From: Ochlerotatus camptorhynchus
Taxonomy: Eukaryota > Arthropoda > Insecta > Diptera > Culicidae
Assembly: GCF_037179485.1 (NCBI RefSeq)
Contig: NW_027041058.1
Span: 4,311,501-4,375,500 of the forward strand
DNA length: 64,000 nucleotides
Direction of reading: 5' to 3'
In this document: in pieces, positions 54,601-64,000 of the stretch
Position numbering within the stretch: position 1 is the stretch's first letter
How the letters are laid out: each line of letters begins with the position of its first letter
Notes under the pieces: model-generated
Told to the model about the DNA's origin: nothing
What the model saw: the letters and a program-made list of their open reading frames with translations, nothing else
Databases searched by the model: none
Translations under genes and position numbers: made by a program

Positions 54601-57600
54601 TGACAGCTTCAGTTACAGGAACAGGTTTCTTCAGTAGGTTCAAAGGGGTGCGCACTGGTCTTCCGAGGAATGCTTCTGCTGGAGACGTCGACTGCGGTGT
54701 GTTTCGGTTTCGGATTGAACGATACACCGATAGGAATGTCTGCAGGTGCTCCAGTGTGGGTGATCCTTCCCCCTTGGCTAGCTTCTTGAGGCCACGCTTG
54801 AGTGAATCAACGAATCGCTCCGCTTGGCCGTTGGACTGCGGGTGGTAGGGAGCAGTGCGGAGATGGGTGATACCATTTGCACGGCAATACTGTTGAAACT
54901 GCTCGCTGGTGAATTGCGTTCCGTTGTCTGAGACCAATGTGTCTGGGTTGCCGTAACGAGAAAACGTTTCACGCAGCATATTCAGGGTTGCAGTTGTGGT
55001 AATGGATTGAGTGCGAAAAATTGCGGGCCACTTAGAGAAAGCATCTACCATGACGAAACAGTAGTATCCATGGATCGGACCAGCAAAATCGATATGGAAA
55101 CGTTGCCATGGCTTGTCCGGGAGAGGCCATGACTCCAAGGTTGCTTTTGTCGGGGACTTCGCTGCTTCAGCACATGCAGTGCACTGTCGGACAAATTGCT
55201 CCATATCGTCGTCAACGTTAGGCCAGTAGATGTAACTTCGGGCCAGAGACTTCATTCGGTCCATTCCTGGGTGTCCACGATGCAGTTGACGAACGATCCG
55301 CTTTCGAAACTTTGATGGGACGACGATTCGATCGCCGAACATAACGCAGTTGTTGACAACTTGAAGTCCATCTCGTCTGGCGAAGAACTTCTTGACATCA
55401 GGATCAGCAACTTGCTTCGCATTTGCTGGCCAACCTTCGTTAAGGAAATTCACCACTTGCTGAAGAACTGGATCCTTTCGCGTCTCAGCCACAATCATCT
55501 GGTGCGTGACTGGAAGTGCTGATGGTGTCGTCGAGAATTGCTTTTGCTTCAGATTCGACGCACACGGCGGCTATGACGTAATCCTCATCTGGTCTATGCT
55601 GCGATGACATTAGCCGGGATAGAAAATCTGCATAGCCAAAATTCGTCGATGAAACGTGTTGGATGTCGAAATCGTACAGCAGAAGTGTCAAGGCCCAGCA
55701 CTGCAAACGGTTTGCTGTGTAAACAGGAATACCTTTCTTTGAGCCGAAAACCTTGAGTAGCGGTTGATGATCGGTGTGCAGGAGGAAGTGTCGTCCATAC
55801 AGCATTTTGTGGAAACGGATGACAGCGAATATCAGGGCCAATGCTTCCTTCTCCACTTGTCCGTAGTTCATCTCTGCTGGGGTCAGTGAGCGCGAGGCGT
55901 GCGCAATTGCCTTCACTTCACCGGTCGGGAATCGATGCATGATGACAGCGCCAAGGCCATACTTCGATGCATCATCCAGACTACTACACTTGGCTTATGT
56001 CATTGACAGACACGTACCTAAGAGCGTTCACCAGATTGCATCGCACCTTGGCAGACGAACGAATTGAAGAAGCTGAAATCGATCAAGAGAGCCGCGTTGA
56101 GGAAATTCACTAAATATCGAACGATGTCACTGAAACGTCACTACGTTAAGCTCAATTATCAGTTCAAGCGAGTCAGCCGTCAATGCTACCTGCATTATCT
56201 GCGAGGGATTCTAAGGAAATTCAAGTCACACCCGAAGTCTTTCTGGAAGTACGTGAAGGAGCAGCGCAGAGAGTCCGGTCTACCATCATCCATGATATTG
56301 AACGGCGAAGTCGCTTCCACTCCATAGGAAGTCTGCCGCTTGTTCTCCAACAAGTTTGCAAGTGTCTTCTCTGACGAGAGCTTAACCAACGAATACGTGA
56401 CTCTAGCAGCAAGCAACGTTCCACTTTCCGGTCAAGCTCTGGGTGGAATTGTTGTCAACGCTGAAGTGATAACGACTGCCGCACTAAAACTAAAGCCTTC
56501 TATCAACCCTGGACCGGATGGTGTTCCTTCAGCCTTTCTGAAGAAGCATATCGCTAACTTACTGTTACCGCTACAACATCTGTTTCGATTGTAGATATCG
56601 TGTGGCATTTTTCCATCGAACTGGAAATTTGCGCATATGTTCCCTGTGTATAAAAAGGGTAGTAAACGGAACGTCGACAATTATCGTGGAATTACATCGT
56701 TGTGCGCAATTTCGAAGTTATTCGAGTTGATCATCATAGAGCCTCTGCTCTCCCATTGCAAGCAGTATCTAAGTGAAGATCAACATGGCTTCACCTCTGG
56801 TCGATCTACTACCACGAATCTACTGTGTCTGAGATCGTACATCACGCAAAGTATGGTTGAAAGGTCACAAACAGACGTCATTTGCCTTCGATAAGATAAA
56901 TCACGCCATCGCGATCGCCAAATTGGATAGACTTGGGATTAGCGGAAATCTCTTGAGATGGTTTCGCTCATATCTCGCCGATCGTCAGTTGGTGGTAGCC
57001 CATGGTGACTGCCAGTCCGACATTTTCGCAGCTACGTCAGGAATACCTCAAGGAAGTCATCTGGGACCGTTGATTTTCTTACTCTACTTCAATGACGTGA
57101 ATTTAGTTATCGAAGGTCCACGACTATCGTATGCAGACGATCTCAAAATCTACTTACGGATCTGCTCGATCGATGATTGTCAATTCCTCCAACGTCAGTT
57201 TGAAGCGTTTACCAGCTGGTGCCATTTGAACCGAATGACAGTAAATCCTGCGAAGTGTTCAGTGATCACTTTTACCCGAAAGAAAGAACCAGTTATTTTT
57301 CACTATGCTCTCCGGGACATCATTATTGAACGTGTGAGCCATGTAAAAGATCTAGGTGTCATCCTGGACTCTCAACTTACATATAAGCAACACATCTCGT
57401 ACGTCGTCGACAAGTCGTCAAGGACATTGGGCTTTATCTTCAGAACAGCTAAGAATTTCTCCGACATCCATTGCCTCAAGTCACTGTATTTTGTTCCCTG
57501 GTACGTTCCATTCTAGAATATTGTTCTGTGGTTTGGAGTCCGAACTACAACAATGGTACTGAGAGAGTCGAGTCCGTTCAACGCCGCTTTCTGCGATACG

Positions 57601-60600
57601 CGTTGAGAATGTTACCTTGGAGAGACCCGTTTCATTTGCCCAGCTATGAAAGTTCCCTGCCAGCTGATTGACTTGGAGCCTCTTCGCACCAGAAGAGATA
57701 CTTCAAAAGCCCTGCTTGTCGCGGACACTCATAGGCGTAGCCAGATAGGGGCAGGGGGGGCGACTGCCCCCCCCTAAACTCGGCAACACAAAGGCTTTCG
57801 AGGAAATGGCGTTCGGTGAAGTGGCATTCGGCCAAATTTTCCATGGTAATTTTTTTTTTCGCCCCTCCCTAGCTCGAAACCTGGCTACGCCCTTGGACAC
57901 GTTACATGGCAGAATTGATTGCATGACAATCTTGGAGCAAGTAAACATTAACGTCCAATGTTATGCTGAGAATGCCACTACGTAGGACAAATTATGCAAT
58001 CAACGGTGCAGTAGACGGACTGCAGCGAGTATTTAACCGAGTTTCAACAGTATTCGATTTTCACCTGCCACGACTAACACTTCGGAGACGTTTCTCTTCA
58101 TTTTTCTCCAGAAATGGAAACAGTCAATGATCATGTTTTAATGTTTTGTAGTTTTAACTTATGACTTTAATTTTAAGTTAAACCATCATTGGGACCATAT
58201 TGAGTCTGTTGATGCTGACAAATAAATAATGTCCTCTAGGCCCGATCTCTCAAGCGCCTTTCCATGATCGATTCCCCTAGCTGACCCTCATGAGCTAGCT
58301 GGAGCATTCGTGGTCGAAGTTCTCGAGGTACAACTAGTTTATTCCCTCTTACAATCGTATCATCGATTAAACCCAGCTCATTTCGGAATGGTTCAAATGG
58401 CTTCACGAATTGGTTATTTCAGTTTCCTGATATGAGGCAATCTTTAACAGCTTCAAGTTCAGGGTCCGATCTAGTAGCAACTTCAATTTCCCCTACATCA
58501 ATCGCTGCTGATTCCTGAACAGCGAGAACTAAGAAATGGTTGTCTGTTTCGAGCTCAACAGGATCCTTTGCTACTACCAGCCGAGATAGTGAGTCTGCAA
58601 TATTTCCAGAACCTTTCCGATATTTCACGGTGCACTTGAAGGATTGGAACCTTAATACACACGCTCAATTCGAGCACACGACGTGGATGAAGGTGAGAAA
58701 ATGATCTCTAACGACTTATGATCTGTCTCCAATTCAAATTCTCTGCCAACCAAATAAACTGAAAAATTTTCTACTGCCAATACCAACGCTGGCGCCTCCT
58801 TCTCTGTTTGGCAATAACGTTTCTCGGTTATGGTTAGGCTTTTGCTCGCATAGCTTATACTTCGAGGATCAGCATCAGCTCTTGTTGAGAATATACAACG
58901 CAGTATGCCTTGCTTTTAGAGCATAACTCCATTTTCTTCAGTTCAAATTATACTACTAACAAATAAAGACGTTCCTTTCAATTGTAGTTCGAATAGTATT
59001 TCGAGTCCAGTCCGATTGTTCCCACTTCTGCCGATAGGTTATGGGTCCAGGCAGTGCAATCGGAACTGGTGAAGATAGAATTTGAATTCGTAACGAGATG
59101 GCGGACAAGCTGATGTGGAAAATTTGCAGTCAACGCCTGGATAAAACATGGAGATATGAAAGCGCACGTATCGAAGTTGTCGGAATTGTTCGAGAAGCTC
59201 AACAATTTACAGCCGGAAAAGATCCTTAACGACCAATGGTTTGTCGCTATTTTGTTCAGCAGTCTGCCGGAGGAGTACGAGACGTTGGTAACCGGCATTG
59301 AAGCTCGACCAGAGAATGATTTGACCCTGGATATGGTGAAGGGCAAGCTCATCGATGAATGGCAGAAAAAGAAGCAGCGCAACGATGATAGCGATAATAC
59401 TGAAGCTGTTCTCTATGCAAGTTCAAAGGCCGAAAAAGACCGGTGCTTCTTCTGCAAAAAGTTAGGTCACTAGAAGGCAAATTGCGAAAAGTTCAGAGTA
59501 TGGAAGGCGGAGAAAGGAAACGGAGCTGTATCCAAGCACCTAAAGGCAGTAGGGTAGAGAACTACTTCGGCATAATCGCCCATTTTGGGCCTATCGAGCA
59601 GAAAACTTTAAATAAATCCATGATTTCAGAGATCGAGACCATGCTGGAGATTTTCTTATCAACCAGCGGAAATACATTGAAGACGTCATCTGTTCTGTTG
59701 GCCTACAGGATGCGAAAGTGTCAACCGTGCCAATTGATCCTGGATACATCAGGACGGAAGATAACGATGGCCAGCTCCCAAATAATCAAGAATATCAAAA
59801 GGTAGTTGGGCAGCTGTTGTACATCGCAGTCAACAGCAGACCTGACATCGCAACGGCAATCTCAATCTTGAGTCGTAAGGTGAGTTGGGTAACCCAACGT
59901 GACTGGAACGAGTTGAAGCGAATGGTTCGCTACCTGAAGGGGACGATTGATCTGAAGCTTCGACTGAGTAGCAGTGGTGATTTATCTGGTCTGGTGGGTT
60001 ACGCTGATGCCGATTGGGCAGAATGTCGCGACGACAGGAAGTCCAATAGTGGATATGTATTCAAATACTGCGGAGGAACCATTGCATGGGCATGCCGAAA
60101 GCAATCCTGCGTTTCACTATCTACAGCAGAGGCGGAATTCGTGGCTCTTTCCGAAGCATCCCAAGAAGCGGTTTGGCTGCAGAGACTATTGAAGTACCTA
60201 GGGGAGAAAACAGAAGCAATATTATTCGAAGACAACCAAAGCTGTTTGAAGATGCTGGACTCCGAAAAGTTCAGTAACCGTACCAAACACATTTCAACAA
60301 AATTTCACTACTCCAACGACCTAAAGACGAAAGGTGTTATCAAGTATGAGTACTGCCCTACGGAAAAGATGGCCGCGGATCTTTTAACCAAACCTCTACC
60401 ACGAATACGGTTGGAATTTCTAAGGAAGCAGTGTGGTCTACTGTAGCAGCGTTGAGGAGGAGTGTTGAGTATATACAACGCAGTATGCCTTGCTTTTAGA
60501 GCATAACTTCATTTTCTTCAGTTCAAATTATACTACTGACAAATAAAGACGTTCCTTTCAATTGTAGTTCGAATAGTATTTCGAGTCCAGTCCGATTGTT

Positions 60601-63600
60601 CCCACTTCTGCCGATAGTTCTACCTTCATATTGAACAAGGACTGCCCCTAGAGCCACTGGAGAAGCATCCGCAATAACTCGAGTTATTGAAAAACGAGAG
60701 AGTTTGTACATCAGCGATCATCCTTTTTAGGACCTCAAAACTATCTTGATGTTTCCTTTAGAAGCTGCATCTAGTTCAACTGACACTTCATGTTCTGACA
60801 AAGACGCAACAGCTACAACCACTGCTGACCTAGTAACACCATGAAACATCAAAACCTATGGTTAGTACATCACTATTTGAAGAAGATCAAGAGGAGGAAA
60901 ACATATCATCAGATGAAGCTGAAGAAAACTTCCGGGGATTCAACAATGAAGAGTTAGGTAATAATCAACGAACTAGGAGACTACCTTCAAGATTTGATGA
61001 TTTTATTTTGTAACGATTTAAGTATTTATGTTGATAACATGATAAATAATAAATTCAGAATATACTGAGCTACCGAACAGATAACAAGTACTTTTACTGT
61101 GTGCATGAATTGGAATCCGAATATACCAAGGTACCACAAATAGCATGCTGCGGTTGTCAGGTGCGTTAAAATTGTTTCCCTGAAATGGCAACATCAATAC
61201 AGATTTGCGACTCCATCCTAGTAAGAAAGAGGTTTTGCTGACGGGTTTGGAGCACTTCTGTGACAAGACTCTTTATGGAATTTAAGGGTTTATCTTCTGG
61301 ACGTTAGGACCATGTTTCCAGGACAAAACGCAATGGAACAAAATGCCAAAAAGTGTAATCCACTCTACACCAACACATTATACAGCAGGACGAATTACTT
61401 ATCCAAGCACAGCCACCAGTATAGTATACCACAAAACCCGGTTGTTGTGGGAGCTTCACTGAAACTTCCCTTGGCGCGGACAGTGTTCCTAGCTCAAAAT
61501 TGACGACGAAAATGCAACTGATATGCGATTAAAGGTTGTGCGCTTAGAAACACATCTCGCTGACCGACCACAAATCACATTCACTTACCGTTATTGCCCA
61601 TCGTCCGATGGCTTCCTCTCGAACCATAGCCGCTGTGCGATGTCCCAGTAGTTCTCCTCCGTTTGTTGGTGGGCTCTTCACTAGTTTTCCTCTGGCGTCT
61701 CTTTTTGGTTGGTGAAATCTCATGTTCTTGATCTGCAATGAAAGAAAATAAAACCTCAACCTTTGAGAACCCGTCTCAATCCACATCCGCTTACTCTCGT
61801 CCTGGCTGATCGAATCTCGGGGCGAACTGTTGGGCGTATCATTTGCATCGGTGCCACAGCCGCCGCTACCGGCTGCCGTAGTCGACTTTCTCGTCATCGA
61901 TTGCACTGCCGTTGCGGCAGCGGAATTGAGTGCTATCGGATCCGACGTTGGTTCCAAGTCCATTGGGACCGGTTTTAAATCGGATGCGATATTTTGCGGC
62001 GGCAAAAAGGATGACCCTGTCTCGACGTACACCTTGGTAGATTCCTTCTGGGCGGCGGCTGAAGATACTCCGCATACCGGAGCCGGTGAACCGGGTATCG
62101 TTTCCTCGCACAGTAGCATCGACAGGGATTCGCTATTGTTGGTTTGCTGTTGCTGTTGTTGTTTGTCTGTTGGCGTCGTCACCGTCGTGATGGTGGGAGT
62201 CGTAGATTCTGAAAGTGGAGCTGCGAGTGAAGGATTCGGTTGAGTGTGTGGCTGTTGTTGCTGGAGTTGTTCTTCGCGTCGAAGTCGTTCCAGCTCGTTT
62301 TGGGCGAACGAATCTTGATGGTCTTTGAGTTTTAGGTAACTTTGCGAACCCATGGCGCCATGGATGATCGATTCGAGAATACTTGGCTGCTTACCCTTCT
62401 TTGTGTCGACGTGGCTGCTGAGGCCGTACATGATCGTGACGTCCTCTTTGATGTCCTGGTGGGTTTCGGTTTTGTAAATGAGCTTCTCCTTGCAGGCCAC
62501 GGCGGCCACCGCGGCTGCCGAAGCAGCTGAATGCATCTCGACGTGCGAGAGCATCGGTTTTTCTTCGACTTCCACTTTGATGAGCTTTTCAAAGTCGGTC
62601 TGCTGGTTGGGATCCATTGCCTCGGCATCTTCTATCACGAGACGCTCCTCGGAATCGTTACTGTCGGTGCTATCATCATCATGGTGTGTGAACCGAGATG
62701 AGTCTGCCTGAACCAGATTGGACGTCTCCAGCTTTTTAATGGATTCGGTGAGATCCTGGCTCTTGGTGCATGTGGTTGGAGGGAGGATTTCCTGGCTGCA
62801 TGAGAACGTTGGTGGTGTCTTAGCAGATACGATCAGAATCGGTTTCACCAGTTCGATTTCCTTCTTGAGCATGATGGTGGGGACTTCAATCTTGGGCGGC
62901 TGAGTGTGATGCGCTTTCAGCGGGATTATGGCACTGAAGCTGGGCACTTCCTGCTTCGGTGGTACCGTGACCACTGGTAATGAACTACTGACAGGCTCTA
63001 TGGGTACAAGCGAAGGATGCTTATGAAGAACGACCGGGATACTGTATTTGGGAAATTCAGGCTTGACGGCACTAACATGGGGTTGGGGTTGTTGACCAAG
63101 AGCCTTCAGTACTTTATCAGCGATCGACGGAGGTTTCTCTGTTTTGGGAGTATCGAAATCAAAGTTCATGTCATTGAAGTACTTTTTACAATTTTCCAAC
63201 GTAGGTTCTTCCTTAACTTTTTCGTCGAACTTGGAAGGACTCTTGGCTAAAACACTGCAGGAAGGTTCCGGTTCAGAAGGGGACATTACCGGCGTGAAAA
63301 TTCCTTTCGTAACGGCACCCAGTTTGGCTGCTTCCGGTTTGTGGTCGTCTTCCAGCACAGGTTTTTCGTCTCGATGCGAGACAATGGGGATGCTAGGTGA
63401 CTTTCTAAACACATCAAATGAGTGAGGGTCCTTCTGATTGGATGAGAATCCAGCGAAATGTGGTGAGGATTTTTCCGGAGTAACCATTATGCTGCTGAAG
63501 GTCGCAGCAGCACCCTCCAACTCACTCAGCAGTAGCTTCTCCTTCTCCGGATCCCTTTCTTTTTCTCGCCTGACCAGTTTGAGCTTATCGGTTTCCTTCA

Positions 63601-64000
63601 TCGGTGAGATCTTTTTCGTCTTTTTATCCGTAAGCCCTATAGTTTCCGTTTTCCGTATCAGTCCCTTCTTGACTAGCTTCTTCTCTTCGGACACCACCAG
63701 AACAGGTGTTTGGATGGAACTGACGACTTCCGCGGGCGGAACTTCCGATACATGCTTTCTTGGAGTGGCTCCGCCTGCGGTCTTCAGTTCCGGTTCAAAT
63801 TCTACGTCCTTAAATTCGTAGACATCCGAAATGTTCTTCTCAATCTTGGTGGCGGTTGATTCGAAAATGGATTTGATGGATAATGCTTCCTTGCTGAGCA
63901 GTTTGTTCTGCGCCGGGGTCAACGTTGATGAGGAGAGTTTCTTTTCCGCCGGAAGCACCGAACCTACTGCTGCTCCAAGTTTGCTGATGGGCATAACTTT
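48661..64000 (-). CDS. ARID4/hat-trick-like chromatin protein, C-terminal part
   Basis: Exons (- strand): 64000-61795 (open at the window edge), 61732-61589, 49296-48910 and 48844-48661. The introns are 62 bp, about 12.3 kb and 65 bp. The first two junctions are phase-consistent and give a disordered Ser/Pro/Glu-rich region, a QQQQQQ tract, the basic SPTKKRRQRKTSEE and NKRRRTTG, then VMYLRSHYATSGRF. The last exon has the frame RIAILKKKIQELRKTYNAIK then AELASIDRRRKKLRRRERE, which matches the ARID4A/B C-terminus (SIDRRRKR helix). ARID4 proteins bind RB and Sin3-HDAC complexes. Oddity: the last canonical splice (donor 48909, acceptor 48845) is off by one phase from this conserved frame. The large intron holds the nested transposons at 49.9-61.1 kb. 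ARID, Tudor and chromo domains would lie outside the window. Confidence 0.7.
50712..51969 (-). mobile_element. ITmD37E transposon (IS630-Tc1-mariner)
   Basis: 1,258 bp with 23-bp inverted repeats AAGGGTGTCCACGATGAAAT-TGC and TA on both sides (50710-50711, 51970-51971). It is inserted in frame-neutral fashion between SGG and VGIG of the host RNase H. Confidence 0.95.
50842..51834 (-). pseudogene. ITmD37E transposase, one premature stop
   Basis: ATG at 51834; 330 codons to the stop at 50842. N-terminal helix-turn-helix (HRSIAKTLGIANSTVSRVIK), a second HTH (VRDVAKKLHLSRSFVQK), then the catalytic triad MDDETYV, FWPDLAS and PNTPELRPIE. There are 37 residues between the second Asp and the Glu, the DD37E signature known from mosquitoes. 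A single TGA at codon 58 (51663-51661) interrupts the frame; the rest is open. Confidence 0.9.
53339..53596. mobile_element. MITE with GCTATACTGCCC ends
   Basis: Left CTATACTGCCCTTTTCAGCA and right GCCGCACAGGGCAGTATAG are inverted. Inner pairs include GTTGTCCCATTC / GGATGGGACAAC. It lies at the junction between the gypsy piece and the LINE. Confidence 0.6.
53597..58231 (+). mobile_element. Non-LTR retrotransposon, 5'-truncated, interrupted twice
   Basis: End of the endonuclease domain (NNRSLDLCFVS, PLVKEVPHHPPLV, 53597-53924), then a 2-kb gypsy insertion. The frame resumes at 55994 and reads RAALRKF, SFWKYVKEQRRESGLPSS, NPGPDGVPSAFLKK. The RT follows: GFTSGRSTTTNLL, a frameshift near 56880, GIPQGSHLGPLIFLLYFND and SYADDLKIYL. 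A further frame change near 57490 gives SILEYCSVVWSP. A small MITE (57731-57894, GCGTAGCCAG ends) breaks the C-terminus; the bases GGACAC occur on each side of it. The 3' end is ACAAATAAATAA. Multiple breaks make it inactive. Confidence 0.85.
53925..55988 (-). mobile_element. Deleted Ty3/gypsy (Mag-like) element
   Basis: Flanked by the duplication CTTGG (53920-53924, 55989-55993). The 124-bp 3' LTR is 53925-54048 (TGTA...TACA) with an AAAAGGGGAGA purine tract at 54049-54059. RNase H lies at 55940-55485 and integrase at 55498-54488 (HRGHPGMDRMKS...CTAC zinc region; DFAGP, SDNGTQF, QSNGQAE triad). The C-terminal tail continues in frame to 54068 after a TAG at 54488-54490. The right end keeps only 8 bases of the 5' LTR (CTACTACA), so gag, protease and RT are deleted. 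Mag-like by similarity to K02A2.6-type proteins. Confidence 0.9.
58883..60616 (+). mobile_element. Copia-type LTR retrotransposon, internally deleted
   Basis: LTRs of 154 bp (58883-59036 and 60463-60616, TGTTGAG...CCGATA) with three differences noticed. The PBS-like GGTTATGGGTCCAGGCAG after the 5' LTR matches the internal tRNA-iMet site used by copia. gag is 59100-59473 (LPEEYETLV; zinc knuckle start CFFCKKLGH). The RNase H end of pol is 59718-60446 (YADADWAECRDDRKSNSGYV, STAEAEFVALSEA, ADLLTKPL). Integrase and RT are missing. Purine tract GAGGAGGAG precedes the 3' LTR. The flanks GCTCT/GTTCT are a likely 5-bp duplication with one change. Confidence 0.92.
61139..61588. other. Intron sequence of the ARID4-like gene without recognised repeat
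   Basis: Between the outer LTR and the splice donor at 61588. No ORF with support. Confidence 0.5.

Larger units (their letters stand above)
52690..60790 (-). mobile_element. Ty3/gypsy pol on the - strand, in three pieces
   Basis: Piece 1, 60711-60618: RNase H start (ADASPVALGAVLVQ). Piece 2, 58880-58235: RNase H end (KYRKGSGNIADSLSRLV) and integrase start (ELRPRMLQLAHEGQLGE). Piece 3, 53330-52690: integrase core (PWIDVAIDSMGPLPSG, VDYFSSYKEVEIM, FDNAKQFDGKEF, TTPYWPQENGLV). The pieces are separated by a copia copy and by a MITE plus LINE. A stop interrupts piece 3 after PLPSG. It may be the inverted interior of the outer element. Confidence 0.7.
52506..61138 (+). mobile_element. Outer LTR retrotransposon remnant (host of the nest)
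   Basis: 34 identical bases (ATGAATTGGAATCCGAATAT then ACCAAGGTACCACA) end at 52584 and at 61138, as for two LTR 3' ends. The left one is followed by a PBS-like CCTGGCGACGAGGAT. At the right, a + strand frame ends NQRTRRLPSRFDDFIL-TAA (61011-61013), like a pol C-terminus, before the LTR. Everything between is later insertion, or partly an inversion of the same element. Confidence 0.55.

Noticed and set aside
61830..62243. 137-codon + strand frame with a Cys run
   Set aside because: Antisense of the polyglutamine-encoding ARID4-like exon; the CCCCC run is the reverse reading of CAG/CAA repeats.

Overview
The window looks like a chromosomal segment of a culicine mosquito, most likely an Aedes. 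It has eukaryotic genes with introns of mostly 56-98 bp and polyadenylation signals. Between the genes lie very large amounts of transposable element sequence: non-LTR elements, Ty3/gypsy, copia, an ITmD37E-type mariner relative, tRNA-derived SINEs and many MITEs. There are also two diverged CENP-A (Cid) paralogs and a vitellogenic-carboxypeptidase-like gene, both of which fit mosquitoes. The species call is an inference from family content only.

Layout. 0-1.9 kb: 3' half of a DDX54/Dbp10 RNA helicase gene. 2.9-13.4 kb: repeats (two 5'-truncated non-LTR elements, a large foldback element, a SINE composite). 13.4-18.0 kb: a histone H4 pseudogene, then the gene cluster Cid1 (+), a BTB-BACK-PHR-like gene (+) and SAAL1 (-); the last two converge with overlapping 3' ends. 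18.4-21.4 kb: nested MITEs, one carrying a small spliced ORF. 21.6-25.2 kb: mitochondrial ribosomal protein L48 (-), whose 3-kb intron holds the second CENP-A gene (Cid2, +) plus a tandem array of a 296-bp repeat. 25.5-27.1 kb: RCC1L (-). 27.2-40.1 kb: MITEs and foldbacks around an intact Ty3/gypsy element with identical LTRs (31.7-36.3 kb). 40.5-42.0 kb: serine carboxypeptidase (-). 43-46.6 kb: repeats, two histone H3 pseudogenes with 3' stem-loops, and a gene relic split by a foldback. 48.7-64.0 kb: an ARID4/hat-trick-like chromatin gene (-) with a 12.3-kb intron filled by nested transposons (49.9-61.1 kb).

How the genes relate. Cid1 and Cid2 are both predicted centromeric H3 variants about 9.9 kb apart, on the same strand and without introns. 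Their neighbours (mRpL48, RCC1L, SAAL1, the BTB gene, DDX54) are housekeeping genes with no evident shared pathway, although mRpL48 and RCC1L both concern the mitochondrial ribosome. Transposon insertion, often by one element into another, explains most of the remaining sequence.
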